From Viscum album (lineage: Eukaryota; Streptophyta; Magnoliopsida; Santalales; Viscaceae), in NCBI GenBank assembly GCA_963277665.1, contig OY728136.1:810613123-810677122 (forward strand): a DNA stretch of 64,000 bases. The letters are read 5' to 3'. The translations under genes were made by a program, and so were the position numbers. The notes beneath the pieces are model-generated. The model made no database searches. It worked only from the letters and a program-made list of their open reading frames with translations, and was not told the DNA's origin. Positions 37,301 to 48,343 of the stretch are shown here, one piece after another; within the stretch, counting starts at the first letter, position 1, and every line of letters begins with the position of its first letter.

Positions 37301-38124
37301 CCTTCCATTTTCCAACTACTCACCCAAGCATGTTTCACAGCCAATCAGTCCAAAACAGAGGATCCCATTTGAAGTTATTTTAGGAACACAAAGATTACCG
37401 CTTCTCTAATTTTGGAAAACATGAAAACATTTTAGGGAAACTAGAAGAAAGGGGGGGAAGTGGTACTCTTGAAGGAGAGTAGCACTAGAGTGCCATCTTC
37501 ATTTGATTGCACATCCATGAGTGCACCAAGTACATCCATGGATACTAAAATATGAAATGGAATACCCTAAAACAAATAAAAACATTTAAAACCTATTTTC
37601 ATGAAACCACTATTTTATTTTGACCCAAGAATTACCATTTCCTTCATTTATAAAATAGGACAGAAGTTCATAAACCAAAAAAACTTTACAAATCAAGTTC
37701 CAAAGAATCCCAAGAATATTCACCTTGTTGCACATATAAATAAAAACTAAAGCATGAATTAATTAAATTTATAAAAACATATTAATGGAGAAAATACCAC
37801 TCATCCAACCAATTTACCCTAAAATAGAAAAGTATCATTTTAAAAAACACTTCCGCACATACACATAAGGGAACAAATAATGTTTTATGTGAACACTTTT
37901 TTAAAAATGTAATTCAACTCAAAAATACCTCAAGAAGATATAAAGAGGCACCATGGAGGTGCGTAGAAAGATAATAGATGAAATGAAAACATCAAGAATC
38001 AAAGGAAAGAAATAAAAAATTAAATAATGGATTTTACTACCTCAAACCAAGTGCAGATGTGATGAAACTCCGATGGAAGGTAGAACAATACATCACAGAC
38101 TAACCGCACACTCGATGATAATGA

Positions 38125-38640
38125 ATCCACATGCAAGAGAGGAGTCATCGGTGTTGTGAAGGGGTTCAATTACATGCTAAAAGTCCACTGAACAAGGGAG
38201 AGAGAGCGCCAAGGGACGTCCACGGACGTATAGGAGTGGGGGTGCAGCTGCCGAGCGGAGCGGCGGGATGTGGGGCTGAAGAGTGTAGGGGAAAGGGTTG
38301 TTCTGAGAGGTTGGGGATGTTCGGCAATTGGGGGGGCATGGGCCGGTCCATGAGGGCGGAGCAGTGAGGATGGGAGAGGCTAGAGGAGAAAAGAGGAGGG
38401 CGTCCGGAGTGGGGGTCGGCTAGTGCGGCGAGGCCGGTGCAAGGAGGTATGGTTCAAAGAGTCCTAGTGCACTAGGTACAGGGGGGTCAGCATCCATTAG
38501 GGGAGAGGGATATAGAGCAATGAGGTTTTAGGGTCACCAGTAGGAAGTGGGCTGCACGCATAAGAGGTAGCTGGGGGGTACAAGTGTGCCGCTAGGGAGA
38601 ATAGGGGGGGTGATGCCCCATAGGATTTACCTTTCTTTTT
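38125..38640. other. GC- and CpG-rich island
   Basis: G-rich on the plus strand and clearly richer in GC and CpG than the roughly 30% GC surroundings (for example GCCGAGCGGAGCGGCGGG). Open on both strands: 78 codons plus (38131-38367) and 61 codons minus (38166-38351). The minus reading is Pro/Ser-rich (MDRPMPPQLPNIPNLSEQPF). No known domain. Could be a captured or remnant gene 5' end, or a retroelement leader. Confidence 0.5.
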
Positions 38641-38659
38641 TTTTCAATTATTGCAATAT

Positions 38660-38760
38660 AATTATAATAATAATGATAATAATAATAATAATAAACATAA
38701 TAATAATAATAATATTGTTAATAAAATCATAATATTATTACCATTATTATTAAAGACCAT
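38660..38760. repeat. AAT/ATT microsatellite
   Basis: Imperfect run of AAT triplets, turning into mixed AAT/ATT further on. Confidence 0.85.
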
Positions 38761-39002
38761 TTTAAGAAATTCCATTTTATTTTTATCTAACATTTTTTAT
38801 TTACTTTATCATTTAAATAATTTACCTACTTATTTTGATTGTTAGACAGAAGCATGACTCACATGCCGTCAAGTGCTTGGTTGAGAGAACTGTACTCAAA
38901 CCGTGTCACCTGACACTGACTGCTCATAGCGTTAAGCTGCTTGCTTGTCGAGCAGTTTTTTAGTCATGTGCCAGTTGTGTGTCAACCAGGTCGAGGTGTG
39001 AC

Positions 39003-39280
39003 TGGTTCCTCCTTTTGTAGAGGCCTTTTTTGTTCTTCTATAAACATTGTATCTCAAATCTAGAAATTTTTTATGTCATGTTAGATAGTAAATTTTCAGA
39101 TTTTCTTTGTTTAAATTTTTTGTTTGTTTTATGTTGGCTAATTTGGGTAAATCAGTCCCATGTACTATTATTGATACCGAAGAACTTATGCCATCCCATG
39201 GGTATTGTGAATAGCTATTGGGCCTTTCCCAGACTATATTGGCCACTTGTTCGGATGATGACCCTACTTGGTTCATAACA
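39003..39280 (+). repeat. Element B 5' LTR, recognisable 3' part
   Basis: Aligns with 57440-57714: shared GGTTCCTC, TTTTCAGATTT, TGTTGGCTAATTT, TCATGTACT(A/G)TTATTGA, CATCCCATGGG and GATGATGA(A/C)CC blocks in the same order. Ends GGTTCATAACA. The bounds upstream are unclear. Confidence 0.7.
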
Positions 39281-39283
39281 AAA

Positions 39284-39294
39284 TGGTATCGAAG
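39284..39294 (+). other. Primer binding site of element B
   Basis: TGGTATCGAAG, matching the first seven bases of the initiator-Met tRNA site (TGGTATC), 3 bp after the LTR end. Confidence 0.75.
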
Positions 39295-39636
39295 GAGGTT
39301 ATCTCTTTTAGATAATGTTATTTGGGATGAGTCTGGATATACTGGAGCTATGATTATTGGGGATCAAACTTCTGGTTATGATTAGGTCACCTAGATTACA
39401 CACCTCATGATAGACCTCAAGTCACCATTTTATGTTGGGAATTATTGTTTGACTTCTCCTCTAGGTGGGATGTGCCCCCTCTAGACTGTATGTGGTCATT
39501 GGGTGGGGGTGATGTAGTTTAGTCATGGTGTAGTTGTGTAGTGATTGATTTATTTTCATTTATCATTATTTATTAATATTTTAATATTCGGTTTTGTTAA
39601 TGTGTTTTTCTTGTGATAGTTGAATTTTGTAGCAAC

Positions 39637-40540
39637 ATGCCTCCCTAGAGAATTCTCCGGCAACTGCAGGATGAAGATGGACAGAGTTATCTCACACCGC
39701 TTGATCATAGATTGGTAGAAGATAAGATCCTAGCTATTCAGCCTCTAGAAAAGGGAGTAGGTCTTGGTCCTAGTATTGTCAGGGAAAGCTAAGTCAGTTT
39801 TTAAGAAGGAAAAGACCAAGAATTTCTCCAAAACAAACCTCATTTTTTCTGAGGTAGCACAGATCCTCAGGAAGCAGGTGATTGGCTTGATAAGATAGAT
39901 AGCATGTTCGAGTTCCATGAAACTCTAGAAGTGGTTAGGGTGAAATTCACTTCATTTATACTAGAAAGCACCATTTTAAGGTTGTGGGACTAAGTGACTC
40001 AAGAGGGGAAGCATGAGCAGATGAACTGGAATGACTTAAGGGTTGTCTTCAATGACCAATACTTCCCTGATGTCTCAAATTATGCTATATCCCAAGATTT
40101 TATGGACCATTTTAGGGGGACCAGTCAGTAATGGAGTATGCCAACCACTTTTCCAATCTATTTCAGTATACAACCAAAATAGCTTCCAATGAGAAGATAA
40201 AGACTGAATGGATTGAAGGTGTTTTGTAGCCAAAGATACACTCCCAGGTCTTCCTGTTCAAGAGGAAGACCTATGTTGAGGTTCTAGATCGATCTTATAT
40301 GGTATATATTGACAAAAAGGTAAGGTATGGATCATATGGGGATATTTTAGTGATGGGTAGTGGTAGTTCATCTGAAAAGAAGAGGAAGAGAGATAATAAG
40401 GGGGAAAAGGAATGTGTTAGTTTGGGCCATCCCTCCTGGAATTATTCATCTGTGGATTATGATGTAGTGCCTATTGTGTGCCACTAGTGTGTAAAGGCAG
40501 GTAACATCTTACCTACATGTACATATCCTCCTAAAACATT
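39637..40540 (+). pseudogene. Element B gag
   Basis: ATG at 39637 in MPP-stop-RILRQLQ; an AG after a T-rich stretch at 39631-39632 could be a 3' splice site. The core reads EADWLDKIDSMFEFHETLE, VRVKFTSFILES, LRLWD, MNWNDLRVVFNDQYFPD, matching the retrotransposon gag fold (usual AexWlxxiexxfexxxxxxxxkvxxaxxxLxgxAxxWW..., W.exFxxxYfP). 40299-40487 then covers RKTYVEVLDRSYMVYIDKK and a Lys/Arg-rich stretch that normally precedes the knuckle. Several stops; the second half of the frame is open. Confidence 0.78.
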
Positions 40541-40899
40541 TCATCAATGTGTAGTTACATGGAAATTTCACCATTTTTTCCAAGAATATGTGCTCATATC
40601 AGAGTGGGGCAGGATCTGTGGATTCCAAGAGAATGTGAGCTTAGTTGGAACCGTCTAGGTTGGTGGGATCGTATTTTTGTGGTCATGTTGGTCAGAATAT
40701 GTATTATTTTAGTTAGAGTCAGTTTAGAGTAGATCTATAGGAAAGTGGTCATTCTTAGACTTCGTTATAGGCATAGAATCTTCATGTCATGGATCCAACA
40801 CCAGCATGACAAGATAAAGTGCGCTCAATTGTTTGAGGTACCATTCTGATTGCATCTTATATAGTTTTTTTTATTTTATACTGGTTCTTCTATTTATTT

Positions 40900-41120
40900 A
40901 ATCTCTTCCCAATATATAAATATGATGAGATATCCATCTGAGTTAATGTCTTTTGGGATGGATTTGGTAACATTGCTTGGTAAGAAGAAGGATCAGGGCC
41001 TCAGTTTACCATCTTGTGCACTCTCCATTTTAGGGGTCGAGTTGGAATGTTAATTCATGGAGTTGGATATAGACCTTTTTGATGTAATCCTTATAATTTA
41101 TTGGATGGTGTGCTTTCAGG
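40900..41120 (+). pseudogene. Element B protease remnant
   Basis: DIDLFDVILIIYWMV near 41065-41110 matches the C-terminal protease signature (usual FDVILGMDWL), with the GMD changed. The catalytic DSG upstream is not readable. Confidence 0.55.
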
Positions 41121-41329
41121 TGCCTATCGATTGTTTTAGGCGGTGAGTATGATTCATGGAACATGATGGGAATTCTTGGGTTTTTCATGGGGAATGGGAT
41201 CCTCAATCAATTCATGCTGGGCCTCCACTCTTGAAGTTGGGAAATATCATTTTCAGTTGTTTTCACTCGTGTTGGAGGAAAAAGGTTCTTCTCATGACGA
41301 TGAATTAACTCATTTAGTGAATGAGTTCC

Positions 41330-42110
41330 CATAGGAACTTCCAGAAGACTTTTTAGGTTTATCCCCATAGTGGGATGTGGAGTTTTCAATTAATTTTGTG
41401 TTTGGGACACATCCAATATATATTAACCCATATTGTATGGAACCAACCCAAGATGAGGTAATTAAAAATATTGACAGAATATTTGGAATCCAAAGGGTTC
41501 ATTCACCTAAGAATTTCACCTCGTGCATCCGTAGTCTTTTTCATGAAAAAGGACGACAGATCCTTCTGATTGTGTATTGATTACCAGAAGTTGAATAAGG
41601 TGACCATCAAGAACAGGTATAATATTCCCAGAATTTATGAAATGTTTGACCAAATGAAAGCGGAAAAGTGTTTCTCAATTATAGGAATACATTCAGGGTA
41701 CCACCAAGTTAGGGTGAGAGAGAGGGATATTCCAAAAAATGGAATTTAGAAGCAGGTATGGACACTTATAGTATTTGGTTATTCATTTAATGTTTATGAA
41801 TTCTAAATCGGTCTTTATGGTGATCATGAATAGGGTGTTACACTAGAACCTCTAATACTTAATTTTGGTATTCATGGATGAAATCGTGGTTTATTATTGA
41901 TCTAAGGAATAACATGAGCATAATTTTCAGATCATGCTGGTCACTCTTTAGGATCATCGACGCTATGAAATGTTCTCAAAAACCACATTCTGGATTAGGG
42001 AGGTGATGTTTCTAGGACATTTGATCTTGGATCAAGGGGGTTTGGTGGACCCTGATATGATCAACATAGTTATGTCATGCGAGTAGTGGAAAACATGTTT
42101 TAAAATAGGA
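41330..42110 (+). pseudogene. Element B reverse transcriptase
   Basis: In order: the MEPTQDEVIKNIDRIFGIQ block (usual MAPxELxELKxQLxELLxKGFI, worn), DYQKLNKVTIKNRYNIPRI (with a frame break), CFSIIGIHSGYHQVRVRERDIP, YGHL-type end, VFMDEIVVYY (usual FIDDILVYS; catalytic DD reads DE) and RYEMFSKTTFWIREVMFLGHLILDQGGLVDP (usual LYAKFSKCEFWLxxVxFLGHVIS). Stops and at least three frame changes. The lost second aspartate makes it inactive. Confidence 0.82.
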
Positions 42111-42324
42111 TTTTTCTTAACCTGGAAATTCATAATAGGTTTTTTTACCTTATTTTACTCATCTTTTTTCATCCATGACATCACTCACTTGGAAAGGGGT
42201 GAGGTTTGAATAGAGCCAAGAATGATAGGAATTCTTTGAGGAGCTGAAGCGGAGGTTGACTATCACCCTTGTCTTAATCTTTATGAAATCTCGAAATGGG
42301 TATGTGGTTTATTGTGATTCCTCA
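42111..42324 (+). pseudogene. Element B RNase H, N-terminal half
   Basis: FEELKRRLT then NGYVVYCDSS (usual FxxLKxxLTxAPVL, F-VYCDAS), directly followed by CCTCA and the start of element C at 42325. The catalytic D is present. Confidence 0.78.
42320..42324. repeat. Target site duplication CCTCA (left copy, element C)
   Basis: Identical to 53782-53786. Confidence 0.9.
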
Positions 42325-43649
42325 TATAAGGCCCCAGCCTTAAACCTTACTTAATCTTTAGTTACTTCAAGAATACAGGTTTAGGATATTTCAGGTTTAG
42401 AGTGTTAGAGAATTAGATCATAAAACATGCATTACATTCCACATTTAAAAAAAGTGTTTACATAAAAGATAGTACTCATTTTTCCCATTAATAAAAACAT
42501 ATTTAAAATAAAACATGGATTCTTTATTGACACTTCCTTGACACTATCATCACATCATGTACCTTTCCCTTGACCTGTGAAAAACATTTCAAAAACTTGG
42601 GACGAGCATAAAAAGCTCAGTAAGGGATATAAAAGTACGAAATGAAAACATTAGTCCATGCATGAAATCATACTTTACTCATAAAACATAATCACATACC
42701 ACATCAAATCATGAATAAATAATATAAATCATAATACATAAAGGTCACTTGAGGCATTCATAACATTCTTACGTAGGGAGTAACCCTCATGGTTACGTTT
42801 GGAATACCCATCACAGTATATTACCTTAATCTCTTTGGAGAAACCTTAACGTTTAACTCCTTCACGTTACCCAATGTATGGGAGAGCTATATCGGGCTCA
42901 CTCGCCCTTAGTTTATCATGGAACCACCCGTCTTCATAACAATTCCCAAGAACCATAACATACTCGTATCACATAAAACATGCATAACCGAAACATAACA
43001 TTTCCACTTTTCAATCACAAGATATCAATACAACAAATTGATATAAAAACATTATGAAAATCATTTTCAATACCAAAATAAAAGAAAAGTAAAACATGGT
43101 ATTTATTTTTTATTCAAAAAAAGTTATGGCTTGTAGAGGAAGCCGAAACTCAAATAATGGTCACGGCGGCGAAGAAGTCGATGTCGCCGCATACGTACGA
43201 CAAAAAAACATTCCTTTTGTCATTTAGTAAAACACTTCATATAAAAAAGATTCTTTTTGAATAAACATAAATGTAAAAGGGGTTTATACACCGTATAAAA
43301 GAAAGTTGTGTATAAAACAAAATATGCCTCAATGAAAGGAGATTGAGACAAAGTCCCATAAAAAGATCATTTTTTTAAATAAAATAGACCTATTATGTGT
43401 ATTCACTATAATTACACATAAATAAAGTAAAAATACAAGATATTACAAAATAATATCAGGACATAATTTGAAAGTAGGTGATTAACCCAAAGAACAGAAA
43501 TTGGGTTAAGAAGTTCCCTTACAAAAATTTGACAGCCTAACGGCGTCACTTCAAAATTCATAAAATGAGTTGATGAGAGATAAAAGGGTATCTCATCACT
43601 TGGAAATAAAATTTACATCAATAAGGATATAGATTAAAATTTACCAACA

Positions 43650-43937
43650 TTACAATATGTAAATTAAAAGACCCAACAAAAATAATACTTTAAAAAGAGG
43701 AGGGTGAAAGGTTCCCTTACCGACTTGGGTATCTTTCGAAACATACTCCCCATGAAAGAAGGACAATAAAAAATTGATGTAAATAATAATAAATGAATTT
43801 ATATTACACAAATAGTAGAATAACGGGTAGTAAATATACCACTCAAGGGAAATGTTGGGAAATGTAGCATAAATCTCACGGGAATAAAAGTGAGACGAAA
43901 AATCCCTTACGAAAACTCGGCAGCCTAACCACGCCAC
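43650..43937 (-). repeat. Short internal repeats within the LTR
   Basis: The block CCTTACGAAAA(C/T)TCGGCAGCCTAAC with a following TTGATGAGA...ATAGGGT(C/A)TCTCATCA recurs at about 43510-43600, 43905-43985 and 44105-44190, and again in the right LTR near 50260, 50650 and 50845: a degenerate tandem array of units a few hundred bp long. The 95-codon ORF here is part of the array. Confidence 0.7.
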
Positions 43938-44656
43938 TTAAAACATCCAAAAATGGATTGATGAGATCAAATAGGGTCTCTCATCATATTAATATATAAT
44001 TTAAATAAAGTGGAATATAAAAGAACATCCCCCAACATAACAAATAGGAGTTTAAAATAAGTGACACAAAAGAGAGTACTTAAAAAGAAAGAGAGAGGCT
44101 GGATCTCTTACGAAAATTCGGCAGCCTAACGATGCCAATCAAAACTTCCAGAATGGATTGATGAGATAAAATAGGGTATCTCATCATATGAACATAAAAA
44201 TTAAAGTAAGATTAATATAAAAGAACATCCCAATCATAAGAAAGATGAGGTTAAAAAGAATGACATAAAAGAGTGTACTTAAAAAGAAAGAGAGGGGTAA
44301 GATCCCTTACCTGGTATCCGACTTGACTCGATCGTTCTTTTATCTCTTGAATAATAAACTTGAGTTAATTTATAATTGCTTAAGAACTTTTTAGAAGTTC
44401 ATTATTCATTTTATATCACTTATTACCATGTCATGAACACTATTTAATTATTTAAGTAAATAACGGTCATTTTAACGATCATTGCTACTTGAGTCAAAAA
44501 TAAACTCTTTATAATTACAAGTTTTCTCATGGGGTAAAATATCCATTATATCCAAAATTATATTCATTATTTATATATCATATATATCACATATATCCAT
44601 TATATACATGCATTTATAATATTACATAACATTTAGAGGTAATAAATGAAATGCAC

Positions 44657-44694
44657 CGTTCATGGAGACGGTAAGCCGTACGTACGCATGAACG
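44657..44694 (-). other. LTR hairpin with GTACGTAC loop, perfect (element C 3' LTR)
   Basis: CGTTCATG (44657-44664) and CATGAACG (44687-44694) are perfect complements. Nested inside is ACGG (44668-44671), TAAG, CCGT (44676-44679), followed by the palindrome GTACGTAC. This is the best-preserved copy of the motif. Confidence 0.75.
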
Positions 44695-44837
44695 CTACTT
44701 CCATTTATATTTAATATTTAATGGAATTAAAAAATAATTATACATAATAGTATTATAATTACAGTATGGTATAATATATAATATCATTAAATCTATCCTT
44801 TATACGTACCACATATGGTATTAACGAATCAAATCAC

Positions 44838-44867
44838 TTTGAGGGTGTGGTAGTCCGCACTTTCAAA
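44838..44867 (-). other. LTR hairpin with TAGT loop (element C 3' LTR)
   Basis: TTTGAGGGTGTGG (44838-44850), TAGT, CCGCACTTTCAAA (44855-44867): 13 consecutive pairs including three G-T wobbles. Confidence 0.65.
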
Positions 44868-45032
44868 AATGAAGATATCGCGTTTACCCATAATGGAAAC
44901 CATAAAGGTATACCATAAATGAAAAATACAGACGCTTAAAGAAAAAATAAACATATTATATATCATATATAAATATAGTGACATATTAATTTACACCTTT
45001 GAAGGAGTTAAAAGAATATTGAACAAACATCG

Positions 45033-45065
45033 TTTCGTGAGTCAGAATTTCACCATCCACAAAAA
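45033..45065 (-). other. Third LTR hairpin (element C 3' LTR, donor-proximal)
   Basis: GTGA (45037-45040) pairs with TCAC (45050-45053); outer pairing is loose. Counterparts lie at 51771-51800 and 7854-7886 (GAGA/TCTC arms there). Weaker than the other two. Confidence 0.35.
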
Positions 45066-45256
45066 CAGTATGTTCTTTAACCATTAGATGTATGTGTGTG
45101 TAAGTGTAGCTATAATACATCTTATAAAAACATACTAGTATATGGAATAAACTTGTGTTGTTACAAAATAAATTAATAAAAAGAGTTTAGGGGGTTGGAG
45201 AAGCAAAATTAAACAAAAGAGCACAAGTGAAGATGTTACCTTAAAATCGGGTAACT

Positions 45257-45279
45257 CCCTTTGGTTTGAACCAAAAGGG
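45257..45279 (-). other. Donor-proximal LTR hairpin (element C)
   Basis: CCCTTTGGTT (45257-45266), TG, AACCAAAAGGG (45269-45279): paired with one unpaired A. Confidence 0.55.
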
Positions 45280-45408
45280 TTTTTTGAAGAGCATCATGCC
45301 TAAGGTAAGGATTATAGGATAATTATAAGGATGTTTAGAGACAAAATGATCATATCTTGGCTGAGAAAAATGCTTGAGAGGTGTGGGTAAGGTGGAAGAG
45401 GTGGGAGC

Positions 45409-45416
45409 CTTTTATA
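45409..45416 (-). promoter_or_regulatory. LTR TATA box (element C 3' LTR)
   Basis: TATAAAAG on the minus strand; also at 52147-52154 in the 5' LTR, where it would drive transcription through the F-box frame. Confidence 0.6.
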
Positions 45417-47044
45417 AGAGGAGAGGAGGGCACTCTTGGAAAGGTATAAAAGGTTACTTTATTTTTAAATGTGTTTCAGATTTTAAAGGTCAAAAATTGA
45501 TTTATTTATAGGCTAAGGTGATAAGTGTTTTGAATACACCCATCCAATAGGTTTTTGACATGTGTAGGTCTTATATTTTACATTATCTTTTCATTTTATT
45601 TAAATCATTAAATAATGAGGTAATCGCTGCATCATCATGATATCATAAAAAATTTAATTTATTTAATGTCTAAAAATTATAAAACAAATACTATGATGTA
45701 GGAAATATTTTTAGCTTTAAAATGACTATTTATTGTCAAATATATGACTTTTATAACCCCATGTAAAAATTGTTTTAGTAAAACAATACATGTTTGTGTC
45801 ATTTTTACTTTTACTTTAAATAAAAGGCATAAATGTCATTATCTTACCCAAGTGGCTCCATGGGGTCCCAAAAATCGACCCATTTGTTGTCTTGGTCGTA
45901 CATGACTCATCCAATAAGGCTAGGACAAGTTTAAATATATTTTTATTTTATTATAATATCATTTTTACCTTAAATCACACTAATTACCTTTAATCGCGAT
46001 TAATAAAACTTAAAAGTTACTTTTCATCAAAAATTATTTTCATCCCATTGAAAAAAAATTTACTTAATAATGAAAATCATTTATGTTGGATTTTTGAAAT
46101 TCAAATCACAGAAGTGGTAAAGTTCCATTTAAACGAAAAATCAGTTTTTGTAACCACCGCTTTGTGGTTTCACTATTCATCAAAAATTAAGGTTTTTCAG
46201 AAAATTGCCAGAAATTCACCCTAAGATATATTTGATATTCCGAATTCAAAACTAATGACTTTTTTACCAAATTCATAACATAGAAGTTTCATTAATTAAT
46301 TTTATAATTAAATTCCGCTGCCAAATCAAATAGCGTGTTTTTAAGAAACAATATCTATCAAAAGATTGACACTCGTTTATGTCCAATCTCAAAGTGATAT
46401 TAATTCCAATGACCCACATTGGATTAAATGGTAAAAATATATTCTAATTTCACTTTAAAACCCGTTAAATAGAAAATATAATCAAATAAATAAATTATAT
46501 TAAAAAGAGGTTTTGAATTAAAATACAACATTTTTCACTATTCATTAAAAAATGAACTTTATCGGACAAATACCAAAAATTTACACAAAGTAAATTTTGA
46601 TGTCCCAATTCTAAAGAAGAATTTTATTTTGTCAAATATAACACATAAAATTGTCAATAATTGGATTTAAAAGAGGTTCTCCCTCAAAAGGCGGTTAATC
46701 GACCTTTTAAAGAATATTAGAATGTTTACGCTTAAAATTGGATTCATTCGCATTTTTAATCCTCTAACATTTATTGTAAAAAGTAAAAATATTTTACAAA
46801 CATATATAATCATTTTTTGGTTAGTTATGTTCATTCTCGTCATTACAAAGGCAAGTTGTTAACTACCATTTAAAATAAAATTATATTATTATTAGAGTTC
46901 AACGTAAGATTTCAAAGGAACTCATTGTTGCGTATTGGGTAAGCCATCGAGTATAGCATTACATTTTAATTTATATTAAAATTTTATTCAAAAATAGGGA
47001 TAAATATAAAAATGTCATATTCTTTATTTACCTGGGGTGTTACA

Positions 47045-47062
47045 TCCTTCCACCCTTTTGGG
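47045..47062 (-). other. Polypurine tract of element C
   Basis: On the minus strand CCCAAAAGGGTGGAAGGA directly precedes the LTR start TGTAACACCCC. Confidence 0.85.
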
Positions 47063-48272
47063 AATTGCGTCCTCACAATTTTAAAATTGGGCTCGAAAAC
47101 ATCATTCAAAGTCCCACATCGGAACAAGAGTTCGTAAAACAATCACTTTAAAAGAAATAAAGAGAAGTACAGAGGTCACCTGAGTTAACCCATACTGGGA
47201 TTCCATGTAGGAAAACATGGATATGCAAGAAAAAGAAAAGGGTCATGTTTTTATGGAGAGTGATAGAAAACATGTTTAAGAGAAAGTTAACCACAAGAAA
47301 ATCACAAACTTGTGGTGGGTTAAACGGTATTCGATTCCCCAGTAGGAAAAGTTAATAGACAACATTTTTGTTTTATGTTACTTTTCATTGAGGAATTTAT
47401 TTTTGATCTTAAGGAAACATACTTACTTGTCATGTTGACTTTCAACTTCTACTAGATTTCTTACACAAACTCATACATTCTCCAAAAGACGAGTATTTAT
47501 GAAGACTTGTTCGAATTAAGAGTACTATAATCAATTTCTTGAGAATCACCTAATCCAAAAAAGAGAACTATATATTTCCCATGTATTTAGACCCTTACCA
47601 AAACCAAAATTATTATAACAAGATCAGATAAACCAGAAAAGGATAACCCTTTATAAAAATAAAATCAATTCTTAATCTCCAAAATTTGTCCAATACCCAA
47701 AGTTCAACGAGGACCATTCGATAAACAATTTGTCCATAAAATTCTTCAATGTAAACCAAACTAAGATGAAAACCCAAATATTTGAAGGATTTAGTCACAT
47801 AGTCTTCCATGGTACAAATTAATACTTATCTCCAATTAACATCAGTTGTTCTAAAAGTCTCATATTGAAAAGTAATTAACCTAATCACATATCCTCCATG
47901 ATAGGTTAATAATTTCCATAGATAACCCAAAATCAACATAATCTTAGTTCATAAAATCATCTAAATATAAATAATCATTAAAACTAACCAGAGACTTCAC
48001 GTAGTCCTGTGGTATGCGATAAATTACAGTTACACTTTGGTTGTGGGTTTGATTCCCGGAGCTTTGTTTGACGTGACGGGTTGCCACACGGCCTGCGTGT
48101 TGTACTTTTTATAAAACTACAAAATAACCCTAACATGTTTTTACATAAATAGTTTCCTTATACCTCTCATTTTCATCCAAATTCATTATGATCTCAGCAT
48201 CTTAATTCTTGAAGTCTTATTTCACCACCATAAAATAAAACGATTCCCAAAATGAATAAAAACATACCTTGA
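47063..48272 (-). other. Element C internal region, 3' of the F-box frame
   Basis: No retrotransposon domain. A 65-codon minus ORF at 47613-47810 has no recognisable match. Just after the alternative stop of the F-box frame (48273), the minus strand reads ATCAAG|GTATGT, a good 5' splice site, hinting that captured DNA may include an intron. Nothing else is resolved. Confidence 0.45.
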
Positions 48273-48343
48273 TCATGGCATCCACTCGGTTTCATCATCA
48301 TCTTGTTCACATAGGTAGAAGTCCCATGCATTACAACAATGAT

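Larger units (their letters stand above)
35994..38830. other. Poorly resolved sequence right of the Tekay insertion
   Basis: Continuation of 20641-23524. AT-rich with A/T tracts, a GC-rich island at 38125-38640 and an AAT microsatellite at 38660-38760. Short ORFs here (36301-36486, 37152-37409, 37168-37383) show no recognisable domain. On the minus strand, TTTGAG|GTAGTA near 38040, next to the island, looks like a splice donor, so island plus flank could be the 5' part of a minus-strand gene or the leader of a retroelement running towards 22 kb. Confidence 0.35.
42575..45239 (-). other. Candidate LTR intron (element C 3' LTR)
   Basis: TTTTAAG|GTAACA at 45239 and TGTTTTTCACAG|G at 42575 on the minus strand fit splice sites. 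The other LTR has TTTTATG|GTAACA (51977) and the same acceptor (49317). Confidence 0.4.
42325..47044 (-). repeat. Element C 3' LTR (left, 4720 bp)
   Basis: Plus-strand TATAAGGCCCC to GGGGTGTTACA. Coding-order landmarks: TATA box 45409-45416, hairpin 45257-45279, donor-like 45239, hairpins near 45045, 44852 and 44675, acceptor-like 42575. Confidence 0.92.

Noticed and set aside
37152..37409. Two overlapping plus ORFs with Cys/His residues
   Set aside because: Cys and His come from a local CAAAACATG-like repeat; spacing fits no zinc finger and neither frame shows a domain.
38131..38367. 78-codon plus ORF in the GC-rich island
   Set aside because: Gly/Arg-rich reading produced by G-rich sequence; long chance ORFs are expected on both strands there. 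Reported as an island, not a gene.
44657..44694. Hammerhead or twister ribozyme as explanation for the hairpins
   Set aside because: The conserved hammerhead core (CTGATGA, GAAA) and twister core bases are absent; the loop is different.
47111..47123. GTCCCACATCGGA, like the start of some TRIM or Ty1/copia LTRs
   Set aside because: Only this short phrase is present; no second copy, primer site or polypurine tract around it.
48045..48057. GGGTTTGATTCCC, resembling the B box of a tRNA gene or SINE
   Set aside because: No matching A box at the right distance and the arms do not fold into a cloverleaf; a SINE is possible but unsupported.
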